Below are positions 42,344-50,758 of a stretch of 64,000 bases of DNA, piece after piece. Source of the DNA: RU20A sp042610495 (GTDB lineage Bacteria > Pseudomonadota > Alphaproteobacteria > Rhizobiales > Rhizobiaceae); assembly GCF_042610495.1 (NCBI RefSeq), contig NZ_JBHGAP010000007.1, positions 124,001 to 188,000 of the forward strand, in the 5' to 3' direction. The number at the start of each line of letters is the position of its first letter. Position 1 is the first letter of the stretch. The notes under the pieces were generated by a model, which ran no database searches, was not told the DNA's origin, and saw only the letters and a program-made list of their open reading frames with translations. The position numbers and the translations under genes were made by a program.

Positions 42344-43804
42344 TCAGGCAATCTTGCTGGCACGCAGGTGGTGATCGTGCAGGGCCTCGAACAGCTGGCA
42401 ATATTGCGCAGCGCTTCGCGACCACGAAAAGTCTGCGGTCATCGCCTGGCGCTGCAGGCGCTGCCACGTCTGTTGGTCGCGGAAGAACTCGCTGACCATG
42501 AAGATGGCGTGTCGCAGGCTTTCGGCGTTGACCGGATAGAACTGGAAGCCGGTCGCGACGTCGCGCGCCAGAGCGGCATCGTTGGCGTCGATGATCGTTT
42601 CCGAAAGTCCGCCGGTGCGGGCCGCCAGCGGAATGGCGCCGTAGCGCATGGCGTAGAGCTGCGTCAGGCCGCAGGGTTCGAAGCGGGACGGTTGCAGCAG
42701 CACGTCGGTTCCGCCCATGATGAGGTGGGCCATCGTTTCGTTGTAGCCGACGTGAATGGCCACCTTGTCGGGGTGGCGCCCGGCAAGTGCGATAAGCTTC
42801 TTCTCGATCGATGCATCACCCTCGCCGCAGATGATGATCTGCCCACCGGCGGCGAAGATTTCATCGGCAACCGGCTCGATGAGATCAGAGCCCTTCTGCC
42901 AGGCAAGGCGGGTCAGCACGGCAAAGAGGGGGCCGCCGAGATCCGGCAAGCCGACGCGATCGAGGAGTGCCGCCCTGTTCTGCGCACGACGGTCCAGGCT
43001 GTCGAGGCCGTAGGGAGCGGGCAGGAGCGCATCCTGTTCGGGCGACCAGATGTCGAGATCAATGCCGTTGACGATGCCGTAGAGGTCGTTGCGCCGCTTC
43101 TGCAAGACGCCTTCAAGCCCCATGCCGAGCGGACGGGCAAGGATTTCGCGCGCATAGGTCGGGCTGACGGTGGTGATCGCATCGGCAGTCATGATGCCAC
43201 CCTTGAGGTAGCCGACATCGCCGTAATATTCGAGCCCGTCGATGGTGAAGGCCGAGGCGGGCAGGCCAAGCTCAGACGCGATGGCAAAGGCATATTGGCC
43301 CTGGAAGGCGATGTTGTGGAGGGTCAGCACCGTCGGCAGCGCGCTGCCCAGCCGATAGCGCAGATAGACGGGCGCCAGCGCGGTCTGCCAGTCGTGAACG
43401 TGGAGGAGTTGCGGTTCGATGCCGGCGATCTCTCCCGTTGCGATGCGGGCGCCGGCCAGTGAGAAGACAGCAAAGCGCAGCCAGTTGTCCTCGAACGGCG
43501 CGCCGCTCGCATCCTGGTAGGGGCCGCCTTCACGATCGAACAGGGCGGGCACATCCACGATGAGCAGATCAAGGCCAGACGCCTTGCACAGGAAAATGCG
43601 CGCCTCGAAGCCGAGCACATCCGCCAGCACCGCGATTTCCGTGCGGTCCGGCGTGGCGGCCATGACCTTGCGGTAACCGGGGATGACGGTCAGCGAATGA
43701 ATGCCGTATTCGGCAAGCGCCGCCGGTAGCGCGCCGGCCACATCCGCCAGACCTCCCGTTTTGATCAACGGGTAGACTTCGGACACGACGGACAGAACAT
43801 TCAT
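42344..43804 (-). CDS. glgA: glycogen synthase (ADP-glucose type)
   Basis: 486 residues, the standard length of GlgA (GT5). ATG 43804 gives the diagnostic start MNVLSVVSEVYPLIKTGGLA with KTGGL, the ADP-glucose-binding Lys. HVHDWQTALAPVYL, TLHNIAFQGQ and the C-terminal catalytic-loop segments PSRFEPCGLTQLYAMRYG (Glu) and RTGGLSETI are clear. It elongates alpha-1,4-glucan. glgC and glgB are not in this window. GGTTACC and AGGCGAGATG are weak signals upstream; the alternative longer N terminus has no family support. Confidence 0.95.
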   Translation of the reverse strand: MNVLSVVSEVYPLIKTGGLADVAGALPAALAEYGIHSLTVIPGYRKVMAATPDRTEIAVLADVLGFEARIFLCKASGLDLLIVDVPALFDREGGPYQDASGAPFEDNWLRFAVFSLAGARIATGEIAGIEPQLLHVHDWQTALAPVYLRYRLGSALPTVLTLHNIAFQGQYAFAIASELGLPASAFTIDGLEYYGDVGYLKGGIMTADAITTVSPTYAREILARPLGMGLEGVLQKRRNDLYGIVNGIDLDIWSPEQDALLPAPYGLDSLDRRAQNRAALLDRVGLPDLGGPLFAVLTRLAWQKGSDLIEPVADEIFAAGGQIIICGEGDASIEKKLIALAGRHPDKVAIHVGYNETMAHLIMGGTDVLLQPSRFEPCGLTQLYAMRYGAIPLAARTGGLSETIIDANDAALARDVATGFQFYPVNAESLRHAIFMVSEFFRDQQTWQRLQRQAMTADFSWSRSAAQYCQLFEALHDHHLRASKIA

Positions 43805-43898
43805 AGGGGTGCGCTCGGGTAACCTGAGAAGGCGAGATGCCTGCAAAACCCCCGGCAGACCAAAAGGTTCCCGATTTTCTGGTGCGGTGCAAAATAAA

Positions 43899-45389
43899 TC
43901 AGGCGCGGGTCGCAGCCAGCGCCGGATGAATGCTGCCCTGCCGGGCCGACAGCGCCTGCCAGTCCGCAAAGGCGGCCGCGTCAGGCGCGACCTCTTCGGC
44001 CAGCCGGCTCATGCCATCCACGGCGTTGCGGAAGCCCGCATACCAGCCGGCGCCAACGGCAGCCGACATGCCGGCACCGAGCGCCGAGGCTTCGTTGGAG
44101 AGGCTACGAATGACGGGAAGGCCGCTTGCATCGGCCACCATCTGCAGCCAGAGCGGGCTGCCGGCGCCGCCGCCAATGACGTAGATGCGATCGACGCGCG
44201 CGCCACTCGCACGCATTTCGGCAAGGGAGCGGACGAATTCGAGCGTGATCGCCTCCATCGAGGCGCGGTAGAGATGGCCCATGCCGGCTTCCGGGCCGAG
44301 GCCAACAAAGGCCGCGCGGGCCTGCTCGTCCCAGTGCGGGTCCATGCAGCCGAGTAGATAGGTTGAGGCCATGACCCCGCCCGAGCCTACAGGAAGGGCG
44401 CGCGCCTCGGCTTCCAGCCGCTCGAAGATGCGGGCATCGCTGCGCCCGCCGGCAAAGGTGTCGAGCAGCCAGTTGATGAAATAGGCGCCGGCCCGCTGGC
44501 AGCTTTCGAGCAGATAGCCCTCGCCGCTCGGCGAGGTCAGCGTGCGCCAGTAGCGGCTGAGTTCCGGGGTGGGCGACCAGGCGCCGCCGACGACGGCGGT
44601 GCCGAGGTTGAGATAGGCAAGGCCAGGACCGATGGCGCCGACGCCCAGGCTGGCGCACTGGCCGTCACCACCACCGGCATAGACGGGGGTGCCGGCCTTC
44701 AGGCCCGTGAGGCTCGCGGCTTCTTCGGTGATGGCGCCGACCTCAGTGCCGGGTCTGTGCACCGGCGGCAGCTTGTGGACGGGAATGCCGAGCGGATCGA
44801 GGATGTCGCGCGACCAGGCCTTTTTCTCGATGTCGAAGATGCCGAAGGGGTCGGCGCTCGTCCAGCTTGCGGCAGCATTGCCCGTGAGCTTCTGGACGAG
44901 GAAGTCGTGGACGCTGAGAATCTGCGCGGCCTTGTCCAGCATATCCGGATCGGTTTCGCGCAAGTGCTTCAGGCGGTAGACACAGGGGATGACGTCGACC
45001 GGCTTGCCGGAGATGGCGTGGATGCGCTCCCGGCCAATCTCCTCGGCGAAGGGGTGAACGACCGCGTGGGCGCGGCGGTCGAGCCAGAGGGTCGCCGGCG
45101 CCAGCGGCTGGCGCTTTGCGTCGAGAAGCACCATCGTTTCGCGCTGGTTGGAGATGGCGATGCCGTCGACCTTGTCCGGGTCGATTTTTCCGCTAAGCGC
45201 TGTCAACGCGGTGGCGGCCGCCGACCACCAGTCTTCGGCATTCTGCTCGGCCTTTAGCGGATGCGGCGTGCTGATGATGTGTGGTGCGCGACCCTCGGCG
45301 CGGGGCGTGCCGTCTCTCGTCCAGGCAACGGCCTTCACCGATTGCGTCGATGAATCGATGCCGATGACGTAGCGTTCCTCGGTCTGCAT
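43899..45389 (-). CDS. FGGY family carbohydrate kinase
   Basis: 496 residues. GIDSSTQSVKAVAW at the N terminus, NQRETMVLLD, AGGGDGQCASLGVG (catalytic Asp in GDG) and the C-terminal VIGGGAGSPLWLQMVADASG define the FGGY kinases; overall it resembles xylulokinases. It phosphorylates a ketose or polyol with ATP. ATG 45389 follows GGGAGGAG. It is transcribed with the SorC regulator gene (71-base gap) and away from the dehydrogenase-transporter operon, an arrangement typical of polyol catabolism. Confidence 0.9.
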   Translation of the reverse strand: MQTEERYVIGIDSSTQSVKAVAWTRDGTPRAEGRAPHIISTPHPLKAEQNAEDWWSAAATALTALSGKIDPDKVDGIAISNQRETMVLLDAKRQPLAPATLWLDRRAHAVVHPFAEEIGRERIHAISGKPVDVIPCVYRLKHLRETDPDMLDKAAQILSVHDFLVQKLTGNAAASWTSADPFGIFDIEKKAWSRDILDPLGIPVHKLPPVHRPGTEVGAITEEAASLTGLKAGTPVYAGGGDGQCASLGVGAIGPGLAYLNLGTAVVGGAWSPTPELSRYWRTLTSPSGEGYLLESCQRAGAYFINWLLDTFAGGRSDARIFERLEAEARALPVGSGGVMASTYLLGCMDPHWDEQARAAFVGLGPEAGMGHLYRASMEAITLEFVRSLAEMRASGARVDRIYVIGGGAGSPLWLQMVADASGLPVIRSLSNEASALGAGMSAAVGAGWYAGFRNAVDGMSRLAEEVAPDAAAFADWQALSARQGSIHPALAATRA

Positions 45390-45460
45390 GCGCACTCCTC
45401 CCAAATTCATTTCCCGGGTGCCTCGTTCACCCGGTCTTTCCCCGGCTCTGCCGTCGCCTC

Positions 45461-46459
45461 CTACCGCGACAACAGGGCCTCCGCCGTCTTCATGTCGGTG
45501 ACGAAATGCGTGGCGTAGCCGGCGTTCAGCGTCGCGGTAATGGCGGCGAGTTTTGTTGCGCCGCCGGCCAGACAGAGACGGCTCGGCACCTGCATCAGCT
45601 CGTCGAGCGTGATGCCGACCATGCGTTCGTCATGATCGCCGCCGACCGGCTTGCCATGGGCATCGATGAAGCGGCCGATGATGACCGCCACGGCGCCGCG
45701 CGCGACGTAATCGTCCAGTTCCTCGTTGCTGGCGATGCAGGCGACGCGCACCGTGGCGCGCGGGCCGATGTCGCCGACGCCGAAGAGGATGCGGTTGGCG
45801 GAATGCACGAGTTCCATCTGCTTCTGCAGGATCGGCTCGGCCAGAAGGGCAGCCTTCAGCGCGCGGGTGGAAAGCACGGCCGGCGCCAGAAGGTTCACGC
45901 AGCGCGCATGGATACGGTTCGACAAAAGCGAGGTGCAGAGTTCGGGAGAGAACTCCGGCTCGCCGGTCGAGCTGCCCGACACCTGCACGACGGTGAGATT
46001 GCGCAAGGGCCTGGCAAGCGCGATGCGATCGGCGGCCGCCAGGACGGTGCGGCCCCAGGCGACGCCGATCGTGTCGCCATCGGCGATCTGGTCGGCGAGG
46101 ACGCGCGCGCCGGCATCCCCCAGACGCTCGGCAAGACTTGCATCATCCGTGCTTGGAATGACGAAGGCACCTTCGAGGCCGAAACGTTCCATCAGGGCGC
46201 GGGCAATGCTGGTGCGGCTGCCGGCAGCGGGGCTGATGTTGACCGAGACGATGCCGCGTTCGCGGGCTTCCTGCAGATAGTTGACGATGGTGGCGCGCGA
46301 GACCTTGAGCGTCTTGGCGATCTCGCTCTGCGTCATCTGGTCGGCATAGTAGAGCCAGGCGGCCCACATGATCGCGTCGTCGAATTCCGTGGGCACCTGC
46401 GCCCCGGATTCCTCGCCGTTTTTGCCGCTCATTCTGTCCGCGCTCGGGTCCTTTGCCAT
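45461..46459 (-). CDS. SorC/CggR family sugar-binding transcriptional regulator
   Basis: 332 residues. The N-terminal helix-turn-helix reads QMTQSEIAKTLKVSRATIVNYL, and the C-terminal sensor has VIPSTDDASLAERLGDAGA, GVAWGRTVLAAADR and LCLAGGATKLAAITATLNAG, all typical of SorC. Its effector is usually a phosphorylated sugar or polyol. The gene is divergent from the G1P-dehydrogenase gene across 114 bases that hold an 18-bp inverted repeat (46477-46530), the probable operator. MSGKNGEE at residue 10 is a possible alternative start. Confidence 0.9.
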   Translation of the reverse strand: MAKDPSADRMSGKNGEESGAQVPTEFDDAIMWAAWLYYADQMTQSEIAKTLKVSRATIVNYLQEARERGIVSVNISPAAGSRTSIARALMERFGLEGAFVIPSTDDASLAERLGDAGARVLADQIADGDTIGVAWGRTVLAAADRIALARPLRNLTVVQVSGSSTGEPEFSPELCTSLLSNRIHARCVNLLAPAVLSTRALKAALLAEPILQKQMELVHSANRILFGVGDIGPRATVRVACIASNEELDDYVARGAVAVIIGRFIDAHGKPVGGDHDERMVGITLDELMQVPSRLCLAGGATKLAAITATLNAGYATHFVTDMKTAEALLSR

Positions 46460-46476
46460 GGCGATATCTGGACCAA

Positions 46477-46530
46477 GCCAATGTCATTTGTCAACGAGGC
46501 CTGTCATGTGTCTTGACAATTGACATTGGC
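46477..46530. promoter_or_regulatory. SorC operator: 18-bp inverted repeat
   Basis: GCCAATGTCATTTGTCAA (46477-46494) and TTGACAATTGACATTGGC (46513-46530) are inverted copies with 17 of 18 positions matching and an 18-base spacer that itself contains TGTCATGTG. TGTCATTTG recurs at 46534-46542. The symmetric arrangement midway between the divergent genes fits a tetrameric SorC site controlling both. Confidence 0.75.
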
Positions 46531-46573
46531 TGTTGTCATTTGTGCATAACGAACCAAAAACGGACGTGGGAAC

Positions 46574-47929
46574 ATGGAAACGGCAAGGAAAGCGGGCATC
46601 GCAACGAACGCGCCCGCAGGCGGCTGGACCGCGCTGATCGACGACGTGCTGGCTGGCCGCTGGGTCAATCCGGAGACCGGCAAGACCGCGACGGTTCCCT
46701 ATGAAAGCATCGTCATCGAAGAAAGCCTCGATGGGGCCGAGGCCGATCTGGTGGCTGCGCTGAAGCTGGGCGAGCGGTTCACGGTCGTTGCCGATCACGC
46801 CACCTGGGATGCCATGGGCTCTCGTGTCGCGAAGGCGCTGAAGGCTCTCGGTCCGGTCGAAACCGTCATTCTCGACCATCCCCATGCCGACATGGCGGCC
46901 GTCGCCGATCTCACGGATAAGCTTCAGGGTGCCGAGGCGGTCGTTGCGGTCGGCTCCGGCACGATCAACGATCTCTGCAAGTTCGTGACCGGCAAGACCA
47001 ATCGCCGCTATGCCGTCTTCGGCACGGCGGCCTCCATGAACGGCTATACCTCCACGACGGCCTCGATCACGCTCGAGAGCGGGCTCAAGGTCTCGCTGCC
47101 CTCGCATGCGCCCTCCGGCTTCTTCATCGACCTCGGCGTCACGGCGGCTGCGCCGCGCTATCTTTCGGCGTCCGGCTTTGCGGACTGCCTGGTGCGCTCG
47201 GTCGCGCAAGTTGACTGGTGGATGTCGCATCGCCTGCTCGGCAGCCTCTATTCGACCGTGCCCTACGTGCTGCAGCAGAAGGACGAGGACGAACTCAATG
47301 CCCGGGCGGCCGGTCTTGCGGACGGGGATATCGCTGCCAACGGCTATCTGCACCGGGTGCTGACGCTCTGCGGCCTCGGCGTTTCCTTCACGGGCATGTC
47401 GAACCATGGCTCGATGGGTGAGCACCAGATCTCGCATTACATCGACTGCTTTGCCGGCGACAGGCATCCCGGCACGCTGCATGGCCAGCAGGTCGGCGTG
47501 GCGACGCTCACCATGGCGCGGATCCAGCGGCATTACCTGGAAAGCGAAAAGCCGCCGGTGATCCGTCCAACGGTCATCGATCCGGCCGACATGGCGCAGC
47601 GCATGGGCGACGAAATCGCGGCGCAGTGCTTTGCCGAGATCCAGCCGAAGATCTTCGACGCGAACGGCGCTGCTGCCATCAACGAGAAGCTTGCCGACAT
47701 GTGGCCGACGCTGCGCAAGGAGCTGCAGGCCTTTGCCCTTCCTGTTGAGGAGATGGAGCAGATGCTGCGGGATGCCGGCGGGCCGATGACGGCGGCCGAT
47801 CTCGGCCTGCCCGTCGATTTCTACCGCGAGGCCGTGATCCACAGCCGCGAGATGCGCAACCGCTATTCCTTCGTCGACATTGCCGCCGACGAAGGTCTGC
47901 TTGCCGATCTCGCAGCGCGGGAGCAGTGA
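46574..47929 (+). CDS. iron-containing/AraM-type sn-glycerol-1-phosphate dehydrogenase homologue
   Basis: 451 residues. VVAVGSGTINDLCKF (nucleotide loop), FGTAASMNGYTSTTASI, HGSMGEHQISHYID and HGQQVGVATL (metal-binding His) are the G1P-dehydrogenase/AraM pattern. Known AraM enzymes interconvert DHAP and sn-glycerol-1-phosphate for archaeal or Bacillus lipid synthesis. Here the gene heads a sugar importer operon, so oxidation of a glycerol-phosphate or related polyol-phosphate is more likely. It starts 43 bases after the inverted repeat. A few extra C-terminal residues and a 40-residue N-terminal extension are visible. Confidence 0.85.
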   Translation: METARKAGIATNAPAGGWTALIDDVLAGRWVNPETGKTATVPYESIVIEESLDGAEADLVAALKLGERFTVVADHATWDAMGSRVAKALKALGPVETVILDHPHADMAAVADLTDKLQGAEAVVAVGSGTINDLCKFVTGKTNRRYAVFGTAASMNGYTSTTASITLESGLKVSLPSHAPSGFFIDLGVTAAAPRYLSASGFADCLVRSVAQVDWWMSHRLLGSLYSTVPYVLQQKDEDELNARAAGLADGDIAANGYLHRVLTLCGLGVSFTGMSNHGSMGEHQISHYIDCFAGDRHPGTLHGQQVGVATLTMARIQRHYLESEKPPVIRPTVIDPADMAQRMGDEIAAQCFAEIQPKIFDANGAAAINEKLADMWPTLRKELQAFALPVEEMEQMLRDAGGPMTAADLGLPVDFYREAVIHSREMRNRYSFVDIAADEGLLADLAAREQ

Positions 47930-47933
47930 GCCG

Positions 47934-48755
47934 ATGCGTCCCGTTTCCGACATGCCGCTTGATGTCGCCGCCGGAATTTCGGTGCTGTTCTGCGATATCG
48001 ACGACACGCTGACCAATGAAGGGCGTCTGCCGGCTGTAGCCTATGATGCGCTGGAGCGGCTGAGCGCAAGCGGCGTTGCGGTCGCACCGATTACCGGACG
48101 TCCGGCCGGCTGGTGCGACATGATCGCCCGCATGTGGCCGGTGGCCGGTGTCGTTGGCGAAAACGGGGCCTTCTACTTTTCCTACGACGAAAAGGCGCGC
48201 CGCATGCGCCGCGTCTTCGCGGTCGCCGAGGCGCAGCGCGCCGCTGACCGCCAGCGGCTGGTGACGGTTCGCGCGCGCGTTCTGGCGGAAGTACCGGGTG
48301 CGGCGATCTCGGCCGACCAGCTCTACCGCGAGGCTGATCTTGCGGTCGACTTCTGCGAGGACGTGCCGGCGCTCCCCGTTGCCTCGGTCGATCGCATCAA
48401 GGCGATCTTCGAGGAGGAGGGCGCGGTCGCCAAGGTGTCGTCCATCCACGTCAACGGTTGGTACGGCGACTACGACAAGCTGACGACCTCGCGGCGCTTT
48501 GCGGCCGAGGTGCTCGGCTTCGATATCGATGCCGACAAGGAGAAGGTGGTCTTTGTCGGCGACAGCCCGAACGATGCGCCGATGTTCGGCTTCTTTCCAC
48601 ATGCCTGCGGCGTCGCCAACGTGCTGGCCTTTCGGGGACGCATGGATGCGGAACCGGCCTATGTGGCGGCGAAGGAAGGTGGTCACGGCTTCGTGGAGGT
48701 TGCCGACCGCATTCTTGCCGCGCGTGCGGCATCCGGCGTTCGCGCCGCTGAATAA
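47934..48755 (+). CDS. HAD superfamily (subfamily IIB) phosphatase
   Basis: 273 residues. HAD motif I is FCDIDDTLTNEG (nucleophile Asp), motif II PITGRPAGW, a IIB cap domain follows, and motif IV is FVGDSPNDAPMF. Such enzymes remove phosphate from sugar phosphates (trehalose-6-phosphate, mannosylglycerate phosphate, glycerol phosphate). ATG 47934 lies four bases after the dehydrogenase stop, so both are translated together. In this operon it may dephosphorylate a dead-end or toxic polyol phosphate, but that is inferred. Confidence 0.85.
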   Translation: MRPVSDMPLDVAAGISVLFCDIDDTLTNEGRLPAVAYDALERLSASGVAVAPITGRPAGWCDMIARMWPVAGVVGENGAFYFSYDEKARRMRRVFAVAEAQRAADRQRLVTVRARVLAEVPGAAISADQLYREADLAVDFCEDVPALPVASVDRIKAIFEEEGAVAKVSSIHVNGWYGDYDKLTTSRRFAAEVLGFDIDADKEKVVFVGDSPNDAPMFGFFPHACGVANVLAFRGRMDAEPAYVAAKEGGHGFVEVADRILAARAASGVRAAE

Positions 48756-48899
48756 GGGGTCGCAGTCCCGCGGGAGACGGGGCTGACGGCCTGGAGGAGA
48801 TGGGGTTCGTGACGCTTTTGCGTTCGAGCACCTTGAGAAGAGGAGGGAGCGTGGCGACGCCCGCAAAGGGTGCGCGACGCTCGTGGAGGAAAACGCGCC

Positions 48900-49787
48900 A
48901 TGTCCGTTGCCCAGGTCAAACGCATTGCGATCTCGGATTCGCCGTGGCCGTGGCTCGCGCCGCTGATCGCGCTTCTGATCGTCTTTACGATCTATCCGCT
49001 GATCTACAATGTCTGGCTGAGCTTCCACGAATTCGTGCCGCGCAAGCGCACACTCGCCTTTGTCGGCTTCGACAACTGGGTGCAGCTGTGGAATGACACC
49101 CGCTTCTGGGGGGCGCTTGGCGTCACCTTCCTCTATTTCGTGATTGCGCTGACCGTCGAGCTGGTGCTCGGCATGGCGGTGGCGCTGCTGCTTGACGCCG
49201 AATTGCCGGGCTTCGGGGCGCTGCGTGCGATCCTGTCCATGACGTTGGTCATCCCTCCCGCGATCGCCGGCATGATGTTCCTGCTGATGCAGGACCCGCA
49301 ATTCGGCGTCCTTTCTTATTTCCTCAACCAGCTCGGCGTGCTCGACAAATCGACGCCGATCCTCGCGACATCATCGCTGGCCCTCATCGGCGTTCTCCTG
49401 GCCGAGATCTGGCAGTGGACACCCTTCATGGTGCTGATCTTCATGGCGGGCCTGCGCTCGCTGCCGACCGAGCCCTATGAAGCAGCGATGATCGACGGCG
49501 CCTCGTCCTTCCAGATGTTCCGGCGCCTCACGCTGCCGATGATGTCGAAGGTGATTGCGGTCGCCATCCTTCTGCGCGGCATCGATCTCTTCCGCGTCTT
49601 CGACTACGTTTTCGTGATGACCTCCGGCGGGCCGGGAACCTCCACCTACACGCTCAGCCTCTACGCTTGGCAGCAGACCTTCTCCTTCCTGAAATGGGGT
49701 TATGGCGCGACGCTCAGCCTGACGAGCCTCGTCATCATCATGGTCCTTGCCAATCTCTTCATCCGCGTCGCCAAGGTACGGTGGTAA
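48900..49787 (+). CDS. carbohydrate ABC transporter, permease (MalF type)
   Basis: 295 residues with six helices. The EAA loop reads EPYEAAMIDGASSFQMFRRLTLPM (about residues 194-217), the CUT1 permease pattern. ATG 48900 follows GGAGGAAAACGCGCC. It lies 144 bases after the HAD gene and two bases before the second permease. With the binding protein at 50759 and ATPase at 53112 it forms a complete importer, unlike the system at 18465. Confidence 0.9.
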   Translation: MSVAQVKRIAISDSPWPWLAPLIALLIVFTIYPLIYNVWLSFHEFVPRKRTLAFVGFDNWVQLWNDTRFWGALGVTFLYFVIALTVELVLGMAVALLLDAELPGFGALRAILSMTLVIPPAIAGMMFLLMQDPQFGVLSYFLNQLGVLDKSTPILATSSLALIGVLLAEIWQWTPFMVLIFMAGLRSLPTEPYEAAMIDGASSFQMFRRLTLPMMSKVIAVAILLRGIDLFRVFDYVFVMTSGGPGTSTYTLSLYAWQQTFSFLKWGYGATLSLTSLVIIMVLANLFIRVAKVRW

Positions 49788-49789
49788 TC

Positions 49790-50671
49790 ATGCACCAGAG
49801 CCGATTCACTCGCACGCTTCGCACCATCGCCGGCTGGCTCGTCGTCGGGGCGTTCTTCTTCCCGATCTATTTCTGGACGTCGGTTGCCTTCCGCGACGCG
49901 AAGGAAATCTTCAACTGGCCGCCGATCATCTTCGATTTCCACCCGACGGTGCGCAATTTCGAGCAGGTCTTCGGCATCTCGCTCGGCTTCTCCTTCGGCA
50001 ACCAGGAAGCCGTGACGCCGGGCGGCGGCAATTTCTACATGGGGCCGCGCCTTTGGGATTCGATCGTCGTCGCATCGCTCTCGACGGTGCTGGCGATCGT
50101 GGTGGCGACGCTTGCCTCCTATGCGCTGTCCCGCATGAATTTCCGTGGCCGGCATGATTTCGTGAACTGGGTGCTTTCGACCCGCATGATGCCGCCGGTC
50201 GCTGTCGCGATCCCGATGTTCTTCATCTTCAAGCAGTTCAACCTGCTCGACACCTATCTTGGCGTCATCCTGATCCATGGGCTCATGAATCTGCCGCTTG
50301 CCGTGCTGCTCCTGAAGAGCTTCTTCGACGACATCCCGGCCGAGATCGACGAGAGCGCGCTGCTCGACGGCGCCTCGCGCTGGACGATCTTCCGCCGCAT
50401 CGTGCTGCCCATGGCCAAGGGCGGGATCGCGGCGACGGCCGTGCTCTGCTTCATCTTTTCGTGGACGGAATTCCTGTTCGTGCTGACGCTGACGCAGACG
50501 GGGCTGAAGACTGTGCCCGTCGTCTCGTCCACCTTCGTGACCTCGATCGGCACGGCTTGGGGCAACATGGCGGCGCTGGGTGCTGCCGCGATCGTGCCTG
50601 CCTTCATCACGATCCTTCTGGTGCAGCGCCATCTGGTGCGCGGCCTGACAATGGGATCGCTGAAACAGTAA
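49790..50671 (+). CDS. carbohydrate ABC transporter, permease (MalG type)
   Basis: 293 residues with six helices and the EAA loop AEIDESALLDGASRWTIFRRI (about residues 184-204). The start at 49790 is two bases after the MalF-type gene; ACGGTGGTAATC precedes it. SLGFSFGNQEAVTPGGGN is an unusual loop between helices 1 and 2. It is the second channel subunit of the polyol/sugar importer of this cluster. Confidence 0.9.
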   Translation: MHQSRFTRTLRTIAGWLVVGAFFFPIYFWTSVAFRDAKEIFNWPPIIFDFHPTVRNFEQVFGISLGFSFGNQEAVTPGGGNFYMGPRLWDSIVVASLSTVLAIVVATLASYALSRMNFRGRHDFVNWVLSTRMMPPVAVAIPMFFIFKQFNLLDTYLGVILIHGLMNLPLAVLLLKSFFDDIPAEIDESALLDGASRWTIFRRIVLPMAKGGIAATAVLCFIFSWTEFLFVLTLTQTGLKTVPVVSSTFVTSIGTAWGNMAALGAAAIVPAFITILLVQRHLVRGLTMGSLKQ

Positions 50672-50758
50672 TTCGGCGGGCGGCCAGGGAAGAGGGCCGT
50701 CCTTCGGACAATGGAGATCAGGTGCCAAACCCGGCACCGGATAGAGGAGGAGAAAAAC

